Assembly (NCBI RefSeq): GCF_002844375.1
Contig: NZ_CP024199.1
Location: 1,500,001 to 1,564,000 of the forward strand
Direction of reading: 5' to 3'
DNA from: Thalassospira marina
GTDB taxonomy: Bacteria > Pseudomonadota > Alphaproteobacteria > Rhodospirillales > Thalassospiraceae
Length of the DNA stretch: 64,000 nt
Under the pieces are notes generated by a model. That model saw only the letters and a list, made by a program, of their open reading frames with translations, ran no database searches and was not told the origin of the DNA. The first letter of the stretch is position 1; each line of letters begins with the position of its first letter. Made by a program: the position numbers and the translations under genes. This document shows positions 7,466-15,810 of this stretch, one piece after another.

Positions 7466-9049
7466 CTAGCGTTGAACGGTTTTGACATCGACGCGATCGG
7501 CCGGGCCAGAGGGGACATTGGCACCAAGCGCACGGACATCGATCCGGGTGGAACGGACGCCGCCGTCGATCAGATAGGAGCGGACCTGCAGGGCGCGCGA
7601 AAGCGACAGCCGGCGTGCCTTGCTGGCATTTTGCGATTCACCTGCGGCATACGCCTGCAACTGAACACGCAAATCACCATTTCTGGCAAGGGTGCCTATA
7701 ACCTTATCAAGGCTTTTTTGCGCACTCGGGTCCAGCTCGAAGCTGTTTTCTGCAAAGGGAAGGCTGTAGTCACCCCCGGCCGGTGCCGAGGCGGGTTTTT
7801 CAGCGGGCATCGATGCCGGGGCAGAGGCGGTTTCGCGCGGTGCAACCTGCGGCTTGGTGCGCGGCTCCGGCTTGGCTTCCGGTTTAACTTCCGGCTTTGC
7901 GACAGGTTTCGGTTCCGCTTTTTGGGCGGTCTGTTTGGGTGTCGGTGGCTTGGGCATATTGCCTGACTGTTTATCAAGCATTTCCTGCGGAGATGTTGTC
8001 GTATCGGGTGCCGGGCTGGGCGGACTTTTGACCTCGTTTTCCTTTTTCAGGGGAACGGGTGTTGTCGAAGGCCCTGCTGCGGGCTGTTTGGCCGCAGGTT
8101 TTTGCGCATTGGGCAGCGGTGCGGTTTTAACTTCGGGCACCGGCATTTTGTTTTTCGGGGCTTCGCGCGGCGTATCGATTTTCGGTTCGCTGACCTTTGG
8201 TGCCGAAGGCACGGCAACCGCCGGGGCGTTATCCGCAACCTGCATGACCCTGGCAGGTGCGTTTACAGGGGCGGCGGGGGCTGCGTTATTTGTGCCGCCT
8301 GCCGGGACCAGAAGGCTGGCAGGTTGTGCGTTTGTAACCGGTGTAGCGGCGGGCGTTGCCAAAGGCGCGCTTGCCGGGGCCGCAGCCGGTTGGGCCGGGC
8401 GGGTACGGGGCAGGCCATCAACATTATGCGGGGTTGGCTGCACCAGATGAATGATCTGGGTTGCGCCATCATCGTTTAAATCGGCGTTATTGATGCTGCC
8501 GCCAAGATTGCCGGTGCTTGAAAAACTGCGGGAAACAGGGGCCGTTTCAATGCGTTCAACAGCAGGGCGGGCCGGAAAGGAAACCGGCGGGCGCAGCGTG
8601 ATGCGGTCTTCGGGCTGGTGCAGCTTTAGTGCAGGTTGCTGCGGGGCATCATTGGCCGAGGGCAGAACGCCAGCGCCATCAATGACAACGGTTTCAATAT
8701 CATCAAGGCTGCTGTTGCGCGGTGCATTGGATGTATCGATTCGCGAAGTACCGGCCGGTGGCGTAAGCAGAAGTTGCGGTGCCAGAAAACGCGATTTGGG
8801 CGTGGTGCGGGGATAGATCAGAAGCTGGCTGTCGATTTGAATGCGCTGGGCACTGGAATTGGGTGATGAAAGGTTGCGTTGTGATGCATCCCTGTCATCA
8901 AGCTGGTCGAGCACACCAAGGTCAACCTGGACATCGTTGCCCGGCATGACCGGGGAAAACGGCCCGGCATATGCGCCCTGGCTGGTCACCATCAATGTTC
9001 CGAGCGCCGCCGCAAAGGCAATCGCCGAAATCTTAGTATTCCCCTTCAT
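7466..9049 (-). CDS. Exported OmpA-domain protein with long Pro/Ala-rich linker
   Basis: A 527-residue protein, first gene of the three-gene operon. Residues 1-28 form a signal peptide ending SQGAYA. About 30-420 is low-complexity and rich in Pro, Ala, Lys and Glu, with PKPEVKPEAK-like repeats near 385-400, similar in style to the linker of TolA. Residues about 425-527 resemble an OmpA C-terminal domain (SFELDPSAQKSLDKVIGTL, then RLSLSRALQVRSYLIDGGV), though the usual GHTD motif is replaced by AYAAG. I infer a periplasm-spanning or outer-membrane-associated partner of the MotA/OmpA-like pair, whose first gene starts 12 bases downstream. Confidence 0.7.
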   Translation of the reverse strand: MKGNTKISAIAFAAALGTLMVTSQGAYAGPFSPVMPGNDVQVDLGVLDQLDDRDASQRNLSSPNSSAQRIQIDSQLLIYPRTTPKSRFLAPQLLLTPPAGTSRIDTSNAPRNSSLDDIETVVIDGAGVLPSANDAPQQPALKLHQPEDRITLRPPVSFPARPAVERIETAPVSRSFSSTGNLGGSINNADLNDDGATQIIHLVQPTPHNVDGLPRTRPAQPAAAPASAPLATPAATPVTNAQPASLLVPAGGTNNAAPAAPVNAPARVMQVADNAPAVAVPSAPKVSEPKIDTPREAPKNKMPVPEVKTAPLPNAQKPAAKQPAAGPSTTPVPLKKENEVKSPPSPAPDTTTSPQEMLDKQSGNMPKPPTPKQTAQKAEPKPVAKPEVKPEAKPEPRTKPQVAPRETASAPASMPAEKPASAPAGGDYSLPFAENSFELDPSAQKSLDKVIGTLARNGDLRVQLQAYAAGESQNASKARRLSLSRALQVRSYLIDGGVRSTRIDVRALGANVPSGPADRVDVKTVQR

Positions 9050-9227
9050 CTATTCGCAGGCCCCTTGTTATCCTGATTTCCGACCGCTCACATAAGATAT
9101 GATTTTTGTGACGATCTTACGGCACGGCCCGTGCCACCCCTGTACCGCCGCGGGTCTTCCCTCCCTGGCGGTCCTTTCGCACCATAACTTACCATAGGGT
9201 TATCGACAACCGGTTTGACCTGAACGC

Positions 9228-9264
9228 AAAAAAGGCATCCACAACAAATTGTGAATGCCTTTAA
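9228..9264 (-). terminator. Intrinsic terminator after suhB
   Basis: On the minus strand AAAGGCATTCACAA and TTGTGGATGCCTTT pair (one mismatch) around a TTTG loop, followed by a T run. It lies 26 bases beyond the suhB stop and separates suhB from the OmpA/MotA-like operon. Confidence 0.85.
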
Positions 9265-9289
9265 AGGTCGTGACAAAAACAGTTCCGGT

Positions 9290-10099
9290 TCAGACCGAAG
9301 CCGCTTTTTTCAGGGTTTTGGCCAGAACGGGCTGGATATAGTCGTTCGCGGCAACAATGCTGCCGGTGCCAAGCATGTTGGTGCCGCCATTAATGTCGCG
9401 AATGTAACCACCTGCCTCGGAAACCAGCAGCAGGCCAGCAGCGATATCCCACTGGTTCAGGTGTGTTTCCCAGTAACCGTCATAGCGGCCAGCCGCAACA
9501 TAGGCCAGATCAAGCGATGCAGCACCAAAACGGCGCACGCCCGAGCAACGGTCCATGACAGCGTGAAGCTGTTTTTCAAATGCGGCATGGTCACCACGGC
9601 CCATATGCGGAACGCCACAGGCCAGAACACATTCGTTCAGGCGGCGACGGCCCGAAACACGCAGGCGGCGGTTATCGAGATACGCACCAACACCCTTTTC
9701 GGCCCAGAAGAATTCATCCTTGGCAACGTCATAGATGATGCCAGCGATGATTTCGTCACCCTTTTGCAGGGCCACCGAAATGGCGAAATGCGGAATGCCA
9801 TGCAGGAAGTTGGTGGTGCCATCAAGCGGGTCGATGATCCAGCGGTGTTCCGGATCGCTCCCTTTGATTTCGCCGCCTTCTTCGAGAATGAAACCATAAC
9901 CGGGGCGGGCCCGTTCAAGTTCTTCGCGCAGGCGTTTTTCGGCACGATGATCGGCGGCAGAAACGAAATCCCCCGGACCTTTCATGGATACCTGAAGGTT
10001 TTCGACTTCACCGAAGTCGCGCTTAAGTCCATAGGCCGCCTTTTCGACGGCCTTGAACATGACATTGATATTGGCTGAACGACGGGCGGCGCCACGCAC
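9290..10099 (-). CDS. suhB: Inositol-1-monophosphatase family protein
   Basis: A 269-residue cytoplasmic phosphatase. Metal-site motifs are in order: GDFVSAAD near 43, LEEGGEI near 72, WIIDPLDGTTNF near 87 and WDIAAGLLLVSEAGG near 218. The family hydrolyses inositol monophosphates and related sugar phosphates; in E. coli SuhB also acts on RNA polymerase antitermination. The start is GTG at 10099, supported by GGGAG 8 bases upstream and by the conserved ARRSANINVM beginning. It follows efp by 43 bases, so the two probably form an operon. Confidence 0.9.
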   Translation of the reverse strand: MRGAARRSANINVMFKAVEKAAYGLKRDFGEVENLQVSMKGPGDFVSAADHRAEKRLREELERARPGYGFILEEGGEIKGSDPEHRWIIDPLDGTTNFLHGIPHFAISVALQKGDEIIAGIIYDVAKDEFFWAEKGVGAYLDNRRLRVSGRRRLNECVLACGVPHMGRGDHAAFEKQLHAVMDRCSGVRRFGAASLDLAYVAAGRYDGYWETHLNQWDIAAGLLLVSEAGGYIRDINGGTNMLGTGSIVAANDYIQPVLAKTLKKAASV

Positions 10100-10142
10100 G
10101 GCTCATCTCCCGGTATTTGTAGGTAAAAAAACGAAGGCGGCG

Positions 10143-10709
10143 TTAGTCTTTGGCGCGCTCGACATAGGTGCTTTCGCTGGTATTCACGACAATGCGTGTA
10201 CCAGATTCGATGTGCGGCGGCACCAGGATACGAACGCCGTTTTCAAGAACGGCCGGCTTATAGGAAGAAGACTGGGTCTGACCCTTAACAACCGCGTCGG
10301 CTTCGACGATCTGGAACACGGCATGTTCCGGCAGGCTGACGCTAAGGGCTTCGCCTTCAAAGGACTCAACGGTCAGAACCATGCCATCCTGCAGGAAGAC
10401 AGCCGGTTCGCCGATCAGTTCTTTGTTGACTGTGATCTGTTCGAAGGTTTCGCTATCCATCAGCGTGACCATGTCGTCTTCGGCGAACAGATAGGTATAT
10501 TCATGCTGGTCGAGACGTACACGCTCGACAGTTTCCGATGCACGGAAACGTTCGTTCAGCTTGGTGCCGTTGCGGATGTCTTTAAGTTCAACCTGGTTGA
10601 ACGCACCGCCTTTACCCGGCTTCACTGCGTTACATTTCACTGCGCGCCACAGGCTACCATTATGTTCAATAATGTTACCCGGACGGATTTCGTTGCCGTT
10701 GATTTTCAT
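10143..10709 (-). CDS. efp: Elongation factor P
   Basis: A 188-residue protein with the three beta-barrel domains of EF-P. It binds ribosomes stalled at polyproline stretches and restores peptide bond formation. The loop KPGKGGAF places Lys33 at the position that is beta-lysylated by EpmA in many bacteria. The C-terminal part contains the conserved IVVNTSESTYVERAKD end. No epmA or epmB homologue is in the window. Proline-rich proteins nearby, such as TolA and the 527-residue OmpA-domain protein, would be natural EF-P clients. It heads the efp-suhB unit. Confidence 0.97.
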   Translation of the reverse strand: MKINGNEIRPGNIIEHNGSLWRAVKCNAVKPGKGGAFNQVELKDIRNGTKLNERFRASETVERVRLDQHEYTYLFAEDDMVTLMDSETFEQITVNKELIGEPAVFLQDGMVLTVESFEGEALSVSLPEHAVFQIVEADAVVKGQTQSSSYKPAVLENGVRILVPPHIESGTRIVVNTSESTYVERAKD

Positions 10710-10961
10710 GGCACCAACCGTTCTTTCAGATCACAGATTCACAATGTGGAAAAAAGTGGCGTCTACCTATCAGTTTGCGGGGTTTCCCGCAAGCTTCTTC
10801 GTGGGATGCAAATGCATGACGCACCCTGCCTGTGCGCATGGCTGGGCTATTCCGGGGCATTTCGCCATTGCCGGGGGTGGCGATGCAGGCACGCAGGCAG
10901 GTTAAGGGCGCCACACGGTTTTGGCGGAAAATTGCATAATTTACGTTACGGGATTGCCGGT

Positions 10962-12224
10962 TTATTCCGCGGCGGATGAGGACGTGGCAGGGCGGCTGCC
11001 CGCACGGGTCAGCCTGCTTTGCAGGGTTGGGAAAATAAAGGTCAGGATCATGGCTGCGGCGGCTGCAATACCCGCCAATATGTAAATGTGATGGGCCTGT
11101 TTCGCACCCAGCGAGAACATCCAGGCAAAGACATAGGCAAAGATCGCCTGGCCAATGGCAAACAGGGTGGTGGCAAAGCTCCAGGCTTGCTGGCGGGCGG
11201 TTGCATCGTCGATCAGTTCGTGGATCCAGCCCAGAATCAGTGAAACCACACCCGGTACGGTCGCACCAACCACAAAAGCTGACACCAGCAACAGCAATTT
11301 GTCGTCGCCAAGGGCGGGGATGACCGTCATGACCATATCGACCATCAACATGCCAATCAGGGTGATGCGAAACCCGAAACGGTCGCCAAACTTGCCAAGG
11401 GTCACTGGCCCACAAAGCGCACCTGCACCAAAAACCGTCCAGCAGAGGCCACCAAAACCGTTGCCAAGTGCCAGGATGCGCGCCGAATAATCAACAAGGA
11501 ACACCATATGCGGCACCAGTGAAATGGCGACCAGCGAATAGACCAGCCCCACCAGCCAGACAGTGATTTCGGGCCATTTCTTTTGGGGAGTGTTACCGGA
11601 TTTGGCACCGCCTGTTGCGTTGGCCGTTGATTGTGCGGTTGTACGGGCAGGGTCGGATGGCAGCAGGAACCAGGCAGACGCCATCAATACAACGCAAATG
11701 GCCCCCAGGCCGATCCAGGCCCAGCTGAGATCATGGCTGATTAAAACCGGGACGAGTGTGCCGGAAATAATGATGCCGGTGCCAACGCCACTGAAAATAA
11801 GGCCCATGGCAAAACCGCGATTTTCAACCGCGACCGAGGGCAAAATGGTGGGTGCAGCCAGCACGATCAGAAAACCGCCACTGATGCCCGATAAAACCCG
11901 CCAGATGAAAAACCAGGTAAAGGATGCCGGTTGGGCGCAGGTAAAAAAGCTGATGGCTGCAACCAGCATGGCAAGGCGCAGCGCATTGCAACTGCCCAGC
12001 CTGGCCGCAGCCGGGCGAGCTCCCGATGCCCCGATCAGATAGCCCGCCAGATTGGCCGCCCCCAGATAGGCAACACTGCCCGGCGAAAACCATTGCTGGT
12101 CGATGATTGCCGGAATAAGGGCAGAATAGGCAAAGCGCGACAGGCCTACGCCAATAAGCGAGGTACAAAAACCTGCCCAGATATGAAGGCGGGCCTGTGG
12201 GGAAAGACGGGTTTTAGCGTGCAT
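10962..12224 (-). CDS. YbfB/YjiJ family MFS transporter
   Basis: A 420-residue inner-membrane protein with about 12 hydrophobic segments, split by a polar loop at about 195-220. The N-terminus with GVGLSRFAYSALIPAII is the signature of the YbfB/YjiJ branch of the major facilitator superfamily, and RVLSGISGGFLIVLAAPTI fits the fourth and fifth helices. Substrates of this branch are not established. The upstream neighbour on the same strand is a LysR-type regulator, and a perfect 14-bp inverted repeat lies 43 bases before the start codon, so I infer local control by that regulator. Confidence 0.85.
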   Translation of the reverse strand: MHAKTRLSPQARLHIWAGFCTSLIGVGLSRFAYSALIPAIIDQQWFSPGSVAYLGAANLAGYLIGASGARPAAARLGSCNALRLAMLVAAISFFTCAQPASFTWFFIWRVLSGISGGFLIVLAAPTILPSVAVENRGFAMGLIFSGVGTGIIISGTLVPVLISHDLSWAWIGLGAICVVLMASAWFLLPSDPARTTAQSTANATGGAKSGNTPQKKWPEITVWLVGLVYSLVAISLVPHMVFLVDYSARILALGNGFGGLCWTVFGAGALCGPVTLGKFGDRFGFRITLIGMLMVDMVMTVIPALGDDKLLLLVSAFVVGATVPGVVSLILGWIHELIDDATARQQAWSFATTLFAIGQAIFAYVFAWMFSLGAKQAHHIYILAGIAAAAAMILTFIFPTLQSRLTRAGSRPATSSSAAE

Positions 12225-12266
12225 CAGGGCGTCCTGTTCGGGGGAACTGGAGGGATGCTATTCATT

Positions 12267-12305
12267 CACTGCAATCATTAAAAACGAATTATAATGATTG
12301 CAGTG
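12267..12305. promoter_or_regulatory. Perfect 14-bp inverted repeat between lysR-type gene and MFS gene
   Basis: CACTGCAATCATTA and its exact complement TAATGATTGCAGTG are separated by 11 AT-rich bases (arms 12267-12280 and 12292-12305). On the minus strand no T run follows, so it is not a good terminator for the regulator gene. The position in front of the transporter gene suggests an operator, possibly for the LysR-type protein. On the plus strand a T6 run follows, so a weak plus-strand terminator is the alternative. Confidence 0.55.
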
Positions 12306-12313
12306 ATCATTTT

Positions 12314-13249
12314 TTAAGATATCACGCGCAATTCCGGCGGGGAGGACGCCTGTTTGCGACTGTTTTGCGGGGCATCAATGCCATGCCAGTGATCATGGAT
12401 TGTGGCAAAAAGTGCGGTGCGCGCACTGGTTTGCAGGGTGTCTTGGCGCTGGATGAAAACGGTTTCAACATTGGCAACGCTGGCGGGCAGGTCATGTATG
12501 GAAACCGGCCCGATGCGCCCGATATGGGCTTGCAGGGCGCGGGGCAGCATGGTGATGCCAAGACCGGCCGAAACGCAATTGATCACGGTTTCCAGAGTGC
12601 CAAATTCCAGAACCGGTACGTTTTTGCGACCAAGCCTGCCCAGGAAGTTTTCCAGCATGAAGCGGTACTGGCAACCGGCATTCATCACCACGATACGCAG
12701 ATCGGCATTTTCGCACATTTTGCCAATGGAGGGCATGCCAGCCGGGCCGTAAATGGCCAGTTCTTCGTCAAAGCAGGGCAATGTCGTCAGATCAGGATGG
12801 TCAACCGGGCCGCAGACAAAGGCCGCATCGAGTTTATGCGACAGAACCGCATTGATCAGGTTTGCTGTGGTATCGGTCCGCAGGTTGAGGTTTACCGCAG
12901 GATAGCTTTGCAGGAATTTTGCCAGAACGGGAGAAATGCGCAGTGCTGCCGTTGTTTCCTGTGCCCCGATTTTAAGCGGGCCACTCGGCGTACCATCATC
13001 AATGGTGGCACGCCGTGCCTCGCAAATCAGGTGCGACAACCGGTCGTAATAGGGCAGCAACCGCTGTCCAGCTTCGCTAAGTTTGACGCCGCGGTGATGG
13101 CGTTCAAACAGGGTTGTGCCAAGGTCTTCTTCCAGCGCGCGAATACGGGCCGTGACGTTGGATTGCACGGTGTTTAATTCTTCGCTGGCTTTGCGCATGC
13201 TGCCCAGGCGCGCAACGGTTGCGAACAGTTTTAAATCGGCAATATCCAT
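12314..13249 (-). CDS. LysR-family transcriptional regulator
   Basis: A 311-residue regulator. Residues 1-60 are the winged helix-turn-helix, with LKLFATVARLGSMRKASEELNTVQSNVTARIRALEE split across helices 1-3. Residues about 90-295 form the periplasmic-binding-protein-like effector domain. I chose the ATG at 13249, which gives the usual MDIADLKLF start; an upstream in-frame start would add 19 residues with no family match. The gene is followed 89 bases later by the MFS transporter gene, its probable target. The effector is unknown. Confidence 0.9.
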   Translation of the reverse strand: MDIADLKLFATVARLGSMRKASEELNTVQSNVTARIRALEEDLGTTLFERHHRGVKLSEAGQRLLPYYDRLSHLICEARRATIDDGTPSGPLKIGAQETTAALRISPVLAKFLQSYPAVNLNLRTDTTANLINAVLSHKLDAAFVCGPVDHPDLTTLPCFDEELAIYGPAGMPSIGKMCENADLRIVVMNAGCQYRFMLENFLGRLGRKNVPVLEFGTLETVINCVSAGLGITMLPRALQAHIGRIGPVSIHDLPASVANVETVFIQRQDTLQTSARTALFATIHDHWHGIDAPQNSRKQASSPPELRVIS

Positions 13250-13394
13250 TTCAGCCTTCCTGTACCTGCATGGTTCAATAATTGGCTGAAATGCATTTAA
13301 TCGCAAGGGGCGCGGTTTTTGCCCGCACTTTATCCGTCATCCGCAAAGTTGATGCGTAGCGTTACAGGCAAGGCGATGGTGCGTTGAAAAACGG

Positions 13395-14039
13395 TTATTC
13401 TTCGCTAGCGGCGGCAATGGCGGCGCGAATGGCCTTTGCCCCGGCAGGTGCCCCGTCCGGATGGTTCCAGACCGCACCGCTGATTGCGACAAAGTCGGCA
13501 CCGGCCTGAACCAGCGGTGCCAGATTATCGGCATTGATGCCGCCAATGGCAACACAGGGGACGGTGGTAAAGGTTGTCCAGATTTCAATGATTTCCGGTT
13601 CAACCCAGGTGCGCGGATCTTTGGTGGTGGTGGGGAAAAACGCGCCAAAGGCCACGTAATCGGCACCTTTTTCGCCCAGTTCCATCGCCCGGTGGCGGGA
13701 ATCATAACAGGACACACCAACGATATGTTCTTCGCCCATGATTTTACGGGCTTCGTCATAGCTGCCGTCATCTTCACCGATATGCACACCGTCACAGCCG
13801 GTTTTATGTGCCAGATCGGGGCGGTCATTCAGGATCAGGGGGATATCGCGTTCGCTGCAAACCGGCAGCAGTTTTTTCACCGCTGCAATGATGCCGTTAT
13901 CATCAATGTCTTTGAGGCGAAGCTGCACACAGTCAACAGCCCCGGTATCAAGAACATCTGCCAGCAATGCCGGAAATGTATCGAGATCGATTTTTGCAGG
14001 GGTCAGCAGGTAAAGGCCGGTTTGTGCTTCGCTATTCAC
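13395..14039 (-). CDS. thiE: Thiamine-phosphate synthase
   Basis: A 214-residue TIM-barrel enzyme that joins the thiazole and pyrimidine moieties to give thiamine phosphate. Family motifs are LYLLTPAKID at the start, QLRLKDIDD, LILNDRPDLAHKTGCDGVHIGEDD, GVSCYDS and AIGGINADN. Two starts are possible: a TTG at 14099 that touches the stop of the upstream gene, or a GTG at 14039 with AGGACA about 8 bases upstream. I prefer the GTG because it gives the normal family length. The upstream small gene ends directly beside this region, so the two are probably co-transcribed. Confidence 0.9.
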   Translation of the reverse strand: MNSEAQTGLYLLTPAKIDLDTFPALLADVLDTGAVDCVQLRLKDIDDNGIIAAVKKLLPVCSERDIPLILNDRPDLAHKTGCDGVHIGEDDGSYDEARKIMGEEHIVGVSCYDSRHRAMELGEKGADYVAFGAFFPTTTKDPRTWVEPEIIEIWTTFTTVPCVAIGGINADNLAPLVQAGADFVAISGAVWNHPDGAPAGAKAIRAAIAAASEE

Positions 14040-14099
14040 AGTGATCTGTCCTGATGGAAATGCTTTGCCCTGTTTACCCTGCACGTCCGTAATTGGCAA

Positions 14100-14567
14100 T
14101 CATTGCTGTGCAAGATGGGCCAATAGGCGCTTTTTGCATTCGGAAGCGGGCAGGTAATGGTCATTCATTATAAACAGGGGAAAGGCAGGCAGCAAACCAT
14201 CGGCCGGGTCAGTTTCGGGCATAAGGGAAATGCCGTGCCAGATATGGCACTCCCTTTGCGTTGCAATTTGGCCGAGCGCATCAAAGGCGGTTTGGGCAAG
14301 GGTGCCAACCAGAATATGGGAAATACCGCATTCCAGCGCCATTAGCGCCTGCCCGGTATGGTTTTGACAATCCAGCACACCGAAAATCCGGGCGGCGGGA
14401 AAGTCGCAACGAAGTTCAGCCAGCAGGTTTGCAAACCATTGCGCCCCCATTATTTGCCCCGCATTGACGGGCCCATGCAGGAAAAAGGGACGATCCCCCA
14501 TGACCTGACAGGCAACAGTCGCACCCCGAAAATTCTGAACCTGGATATGGGGGGAATGGGGGGGCAT
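14100..14567 (-). CDS. Conserved-looking small protein of unknown function upstream of thiE
   Basis: A 155-residue protein I do not recognise with certainty. It has alternating helix and strand character with the segment GVLDCQNHTGQALMALECG, followed by ILVG and a second hydrophobic strand. A similar DCG-x-GxALAALxxG segment is, from memory, seen in small uncharacterised proteins that lie between aldolase and thiE genes in other alphaproteobacteria. There is no signal peptide or membrane segment. The start is uncertain because no clear ribosome binding site precedes the ATG at 14567. Its stop abuts the first possible start of thiE. Confidence 0.5.
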   Translation of the reverse strand: MPPHSPHIQVQNFRGATVACQVMGDRPFFLHGPVNAGQIMGAQWFANLLAELRCDFPAARIFGVLDCQNHTGQALMALECGISHILVGTLAQTAFDALGQIATQRECHIWHGISLMPETDPADGLLPAFPLFIMNDHYLPASECKKRLLAHLAQQ

Positions 14568-14651
14568 GGTTTGGCGGGTTCGATGCTGGTTTGGGATGAA
14601 AGGCGCAAGGCATATTATAGCAGGGCGCGCACATGTGAGGCGATGACAAAT

Positions 14652-14683
14652 AAAAAGGGCGACCCGAAGGCCGCCCTTGAAAA
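14652..14683 (-). terminator. Intrinsic terminator after gap
   Basis: On the minus strand AAGGGCGGCC and GGTCGCCCTT pair around a TTCG tetraloop, followed by a T5 run, 18 bases beyond the gap stop codon. Confidence 0.9.
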
Positions 14684-14700
14684 TCTGGTATCAAACCGGA

Positions 14701-15708
14701 TTAGAGGAACTTCGCCATGGTAACGGCGGTGTCCGACATACGGTTCGAGAAGCCCCATTCGTTGTCATACCAGGACAGGATGCGAACGAAGTTACCGTCC
14801 ATAACCTGGGTCTGGGTGGCATCGAAGGTCGAGCTGTTCTGATTGTGATTGAAGTCAATCGAAACCAGCGGTGCTTCGTTGTAACCAAGAACGCCTTTCA
14901 GGCGGCCTTCGGATGCTTCCTTGATCGCAGCGTTGATTTCTTCAACGGTGGTGTCACGGCCAGCAACAAAGGTCAGGTCGATCATGGAGACGTTCGGGGT
15001 CGGAACACGAACCGAGGTTCCGTCCAGCTTGCCCTTCAGTTCCGGCAGAACCAGACCGACAGCCTTGGCGGCACCGGTCGAGGTCGGGATCATGGACAGG
15101 GAGGCCGCGCGGGCGCGACGCAGGTCTTTGTGCAGGCTGTCAACGGTGTTCTGGTCGCCGGTGAAGGCGTGAACGGTGGTCATGAAGCCTTTGGTGATAC
15201 CAACGGTTTTGTTCAGAACGTCAGCAACCGGTGCAAGGCAGTTGGTGGTGCACGAAGCGTTCGAAACGATAACGTCGTCGGCGGTCAGGGTGTCGCTGTT
15301 TACACCATAGACGACGGTTTTGATGTCGCCCTTTGCCGGGGCCGAGATCAGAACGCGTTTTGCGCCAGCGGTCAGGTGTTTGCCTGCGCCTGCTTCGTCA
15401 AGGAAGATGCCGGTGCATTCAAATGCGATATCAACATTAAGCTCGCCCCACGGCAGGTTCGCCGGATCACGTTCGGAACAAACCTTGATGGCCTTGCCAT
15501 CGACAACCAGATCGTTGCCTTCAGCTTTGACGTCATTGGCAAGGGTGCCATGAACGGAATCGTATTTCAGCAGGTGAGCATTGGTTTTGACGTCGCCCAG
15601 GTCGTTGATGGCAACAACTTCAACGTCGGTGCGGCCACTTTCAATAATGGAGCGCAGAACCAGACGGCCAATACGGCCAAAACCATTAATCGCAACACGA
15701 ATAGCCAT
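14701..15708 (-). CDS. gap: Type I glyceraldehyde-3-phosphate dehydrogenase
   Basis: A 335-residue NAD(P)-dependent enzyme of glycolysis and gluconeogenesis, oxidising glyceraldehyde 3-phosphate to 1,3-bisphosphoglycerate. The Rossmann motif INGFGRIGRLVLR is at the N-terminus and the catalytic cysteine lies in SNASCTTNCLAP. The ATG at 15708 is preceded by a strong GGAGG; an upstream in-frame extension of 20 codons is not supported. A terminator separates it from the upstream tkt gene, so it needs its own promoter in the short gap 15709-15768. The pgk and fba genes that often follow it in relatives are not here. Confidence 0.97.
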   Translation of the reverse strand: MAIRVAINGFGRIGRLVLRSIIESGRTDVEVVAINDLGDVKTNAHLLKYDSVHGTLANDVKAEGNDLVVDGKAIKVCSERDPANLPWGELNVDIAFECTGIFLDEAGAGKHLTAGAKRVLISAPAKGDIKTVVYGVNSDTLTADDVIVSNASCTTNCLAPVADVLNKTVGITKGFMTTVHAFTGDQNTVDSLHKDLRRARAASLSMIPTSTGAAKAVGLVLPELKGKLDGTSVRVPTPNVSMIDLTFVAGRDTTVEEINAAIKEASEGRLKGVLGYNEAPLVSIDFNHNQNSSTFDATQTQVMDGNFVRILSWYDNEWGFSNRMSDTAVTMAKFL

Positions 15709-15770
15709 TAATTCCTCCAGATACATACTGATTGTGACCGGATGGTCAAACCCCGGTTGCGGGGACAATC

Positions 15771-15809
15771 AAAAAGGCCGGATCGGCATATTACCGATCC
15801 GGCCCAAAA
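15771..15809 (-). terminator. Intrinsic terminator after tkt
   Basis: On the minus strand GGCCGGATCGG and CCGATCCGGCC form a perfect 11-bp stem around a 7-base loop, followed by TTTTTG. It lies just after the tkt stop. Confidence 0.92.
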
Positions 15810-15810
15810 A

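Noticed and set aside
13395..14700. TPP riboswitch before thiE
   Set aside because: I could not find the conserved CTGAGA and ACCTGA-type segments upstream of the thiE unit or of thiD.
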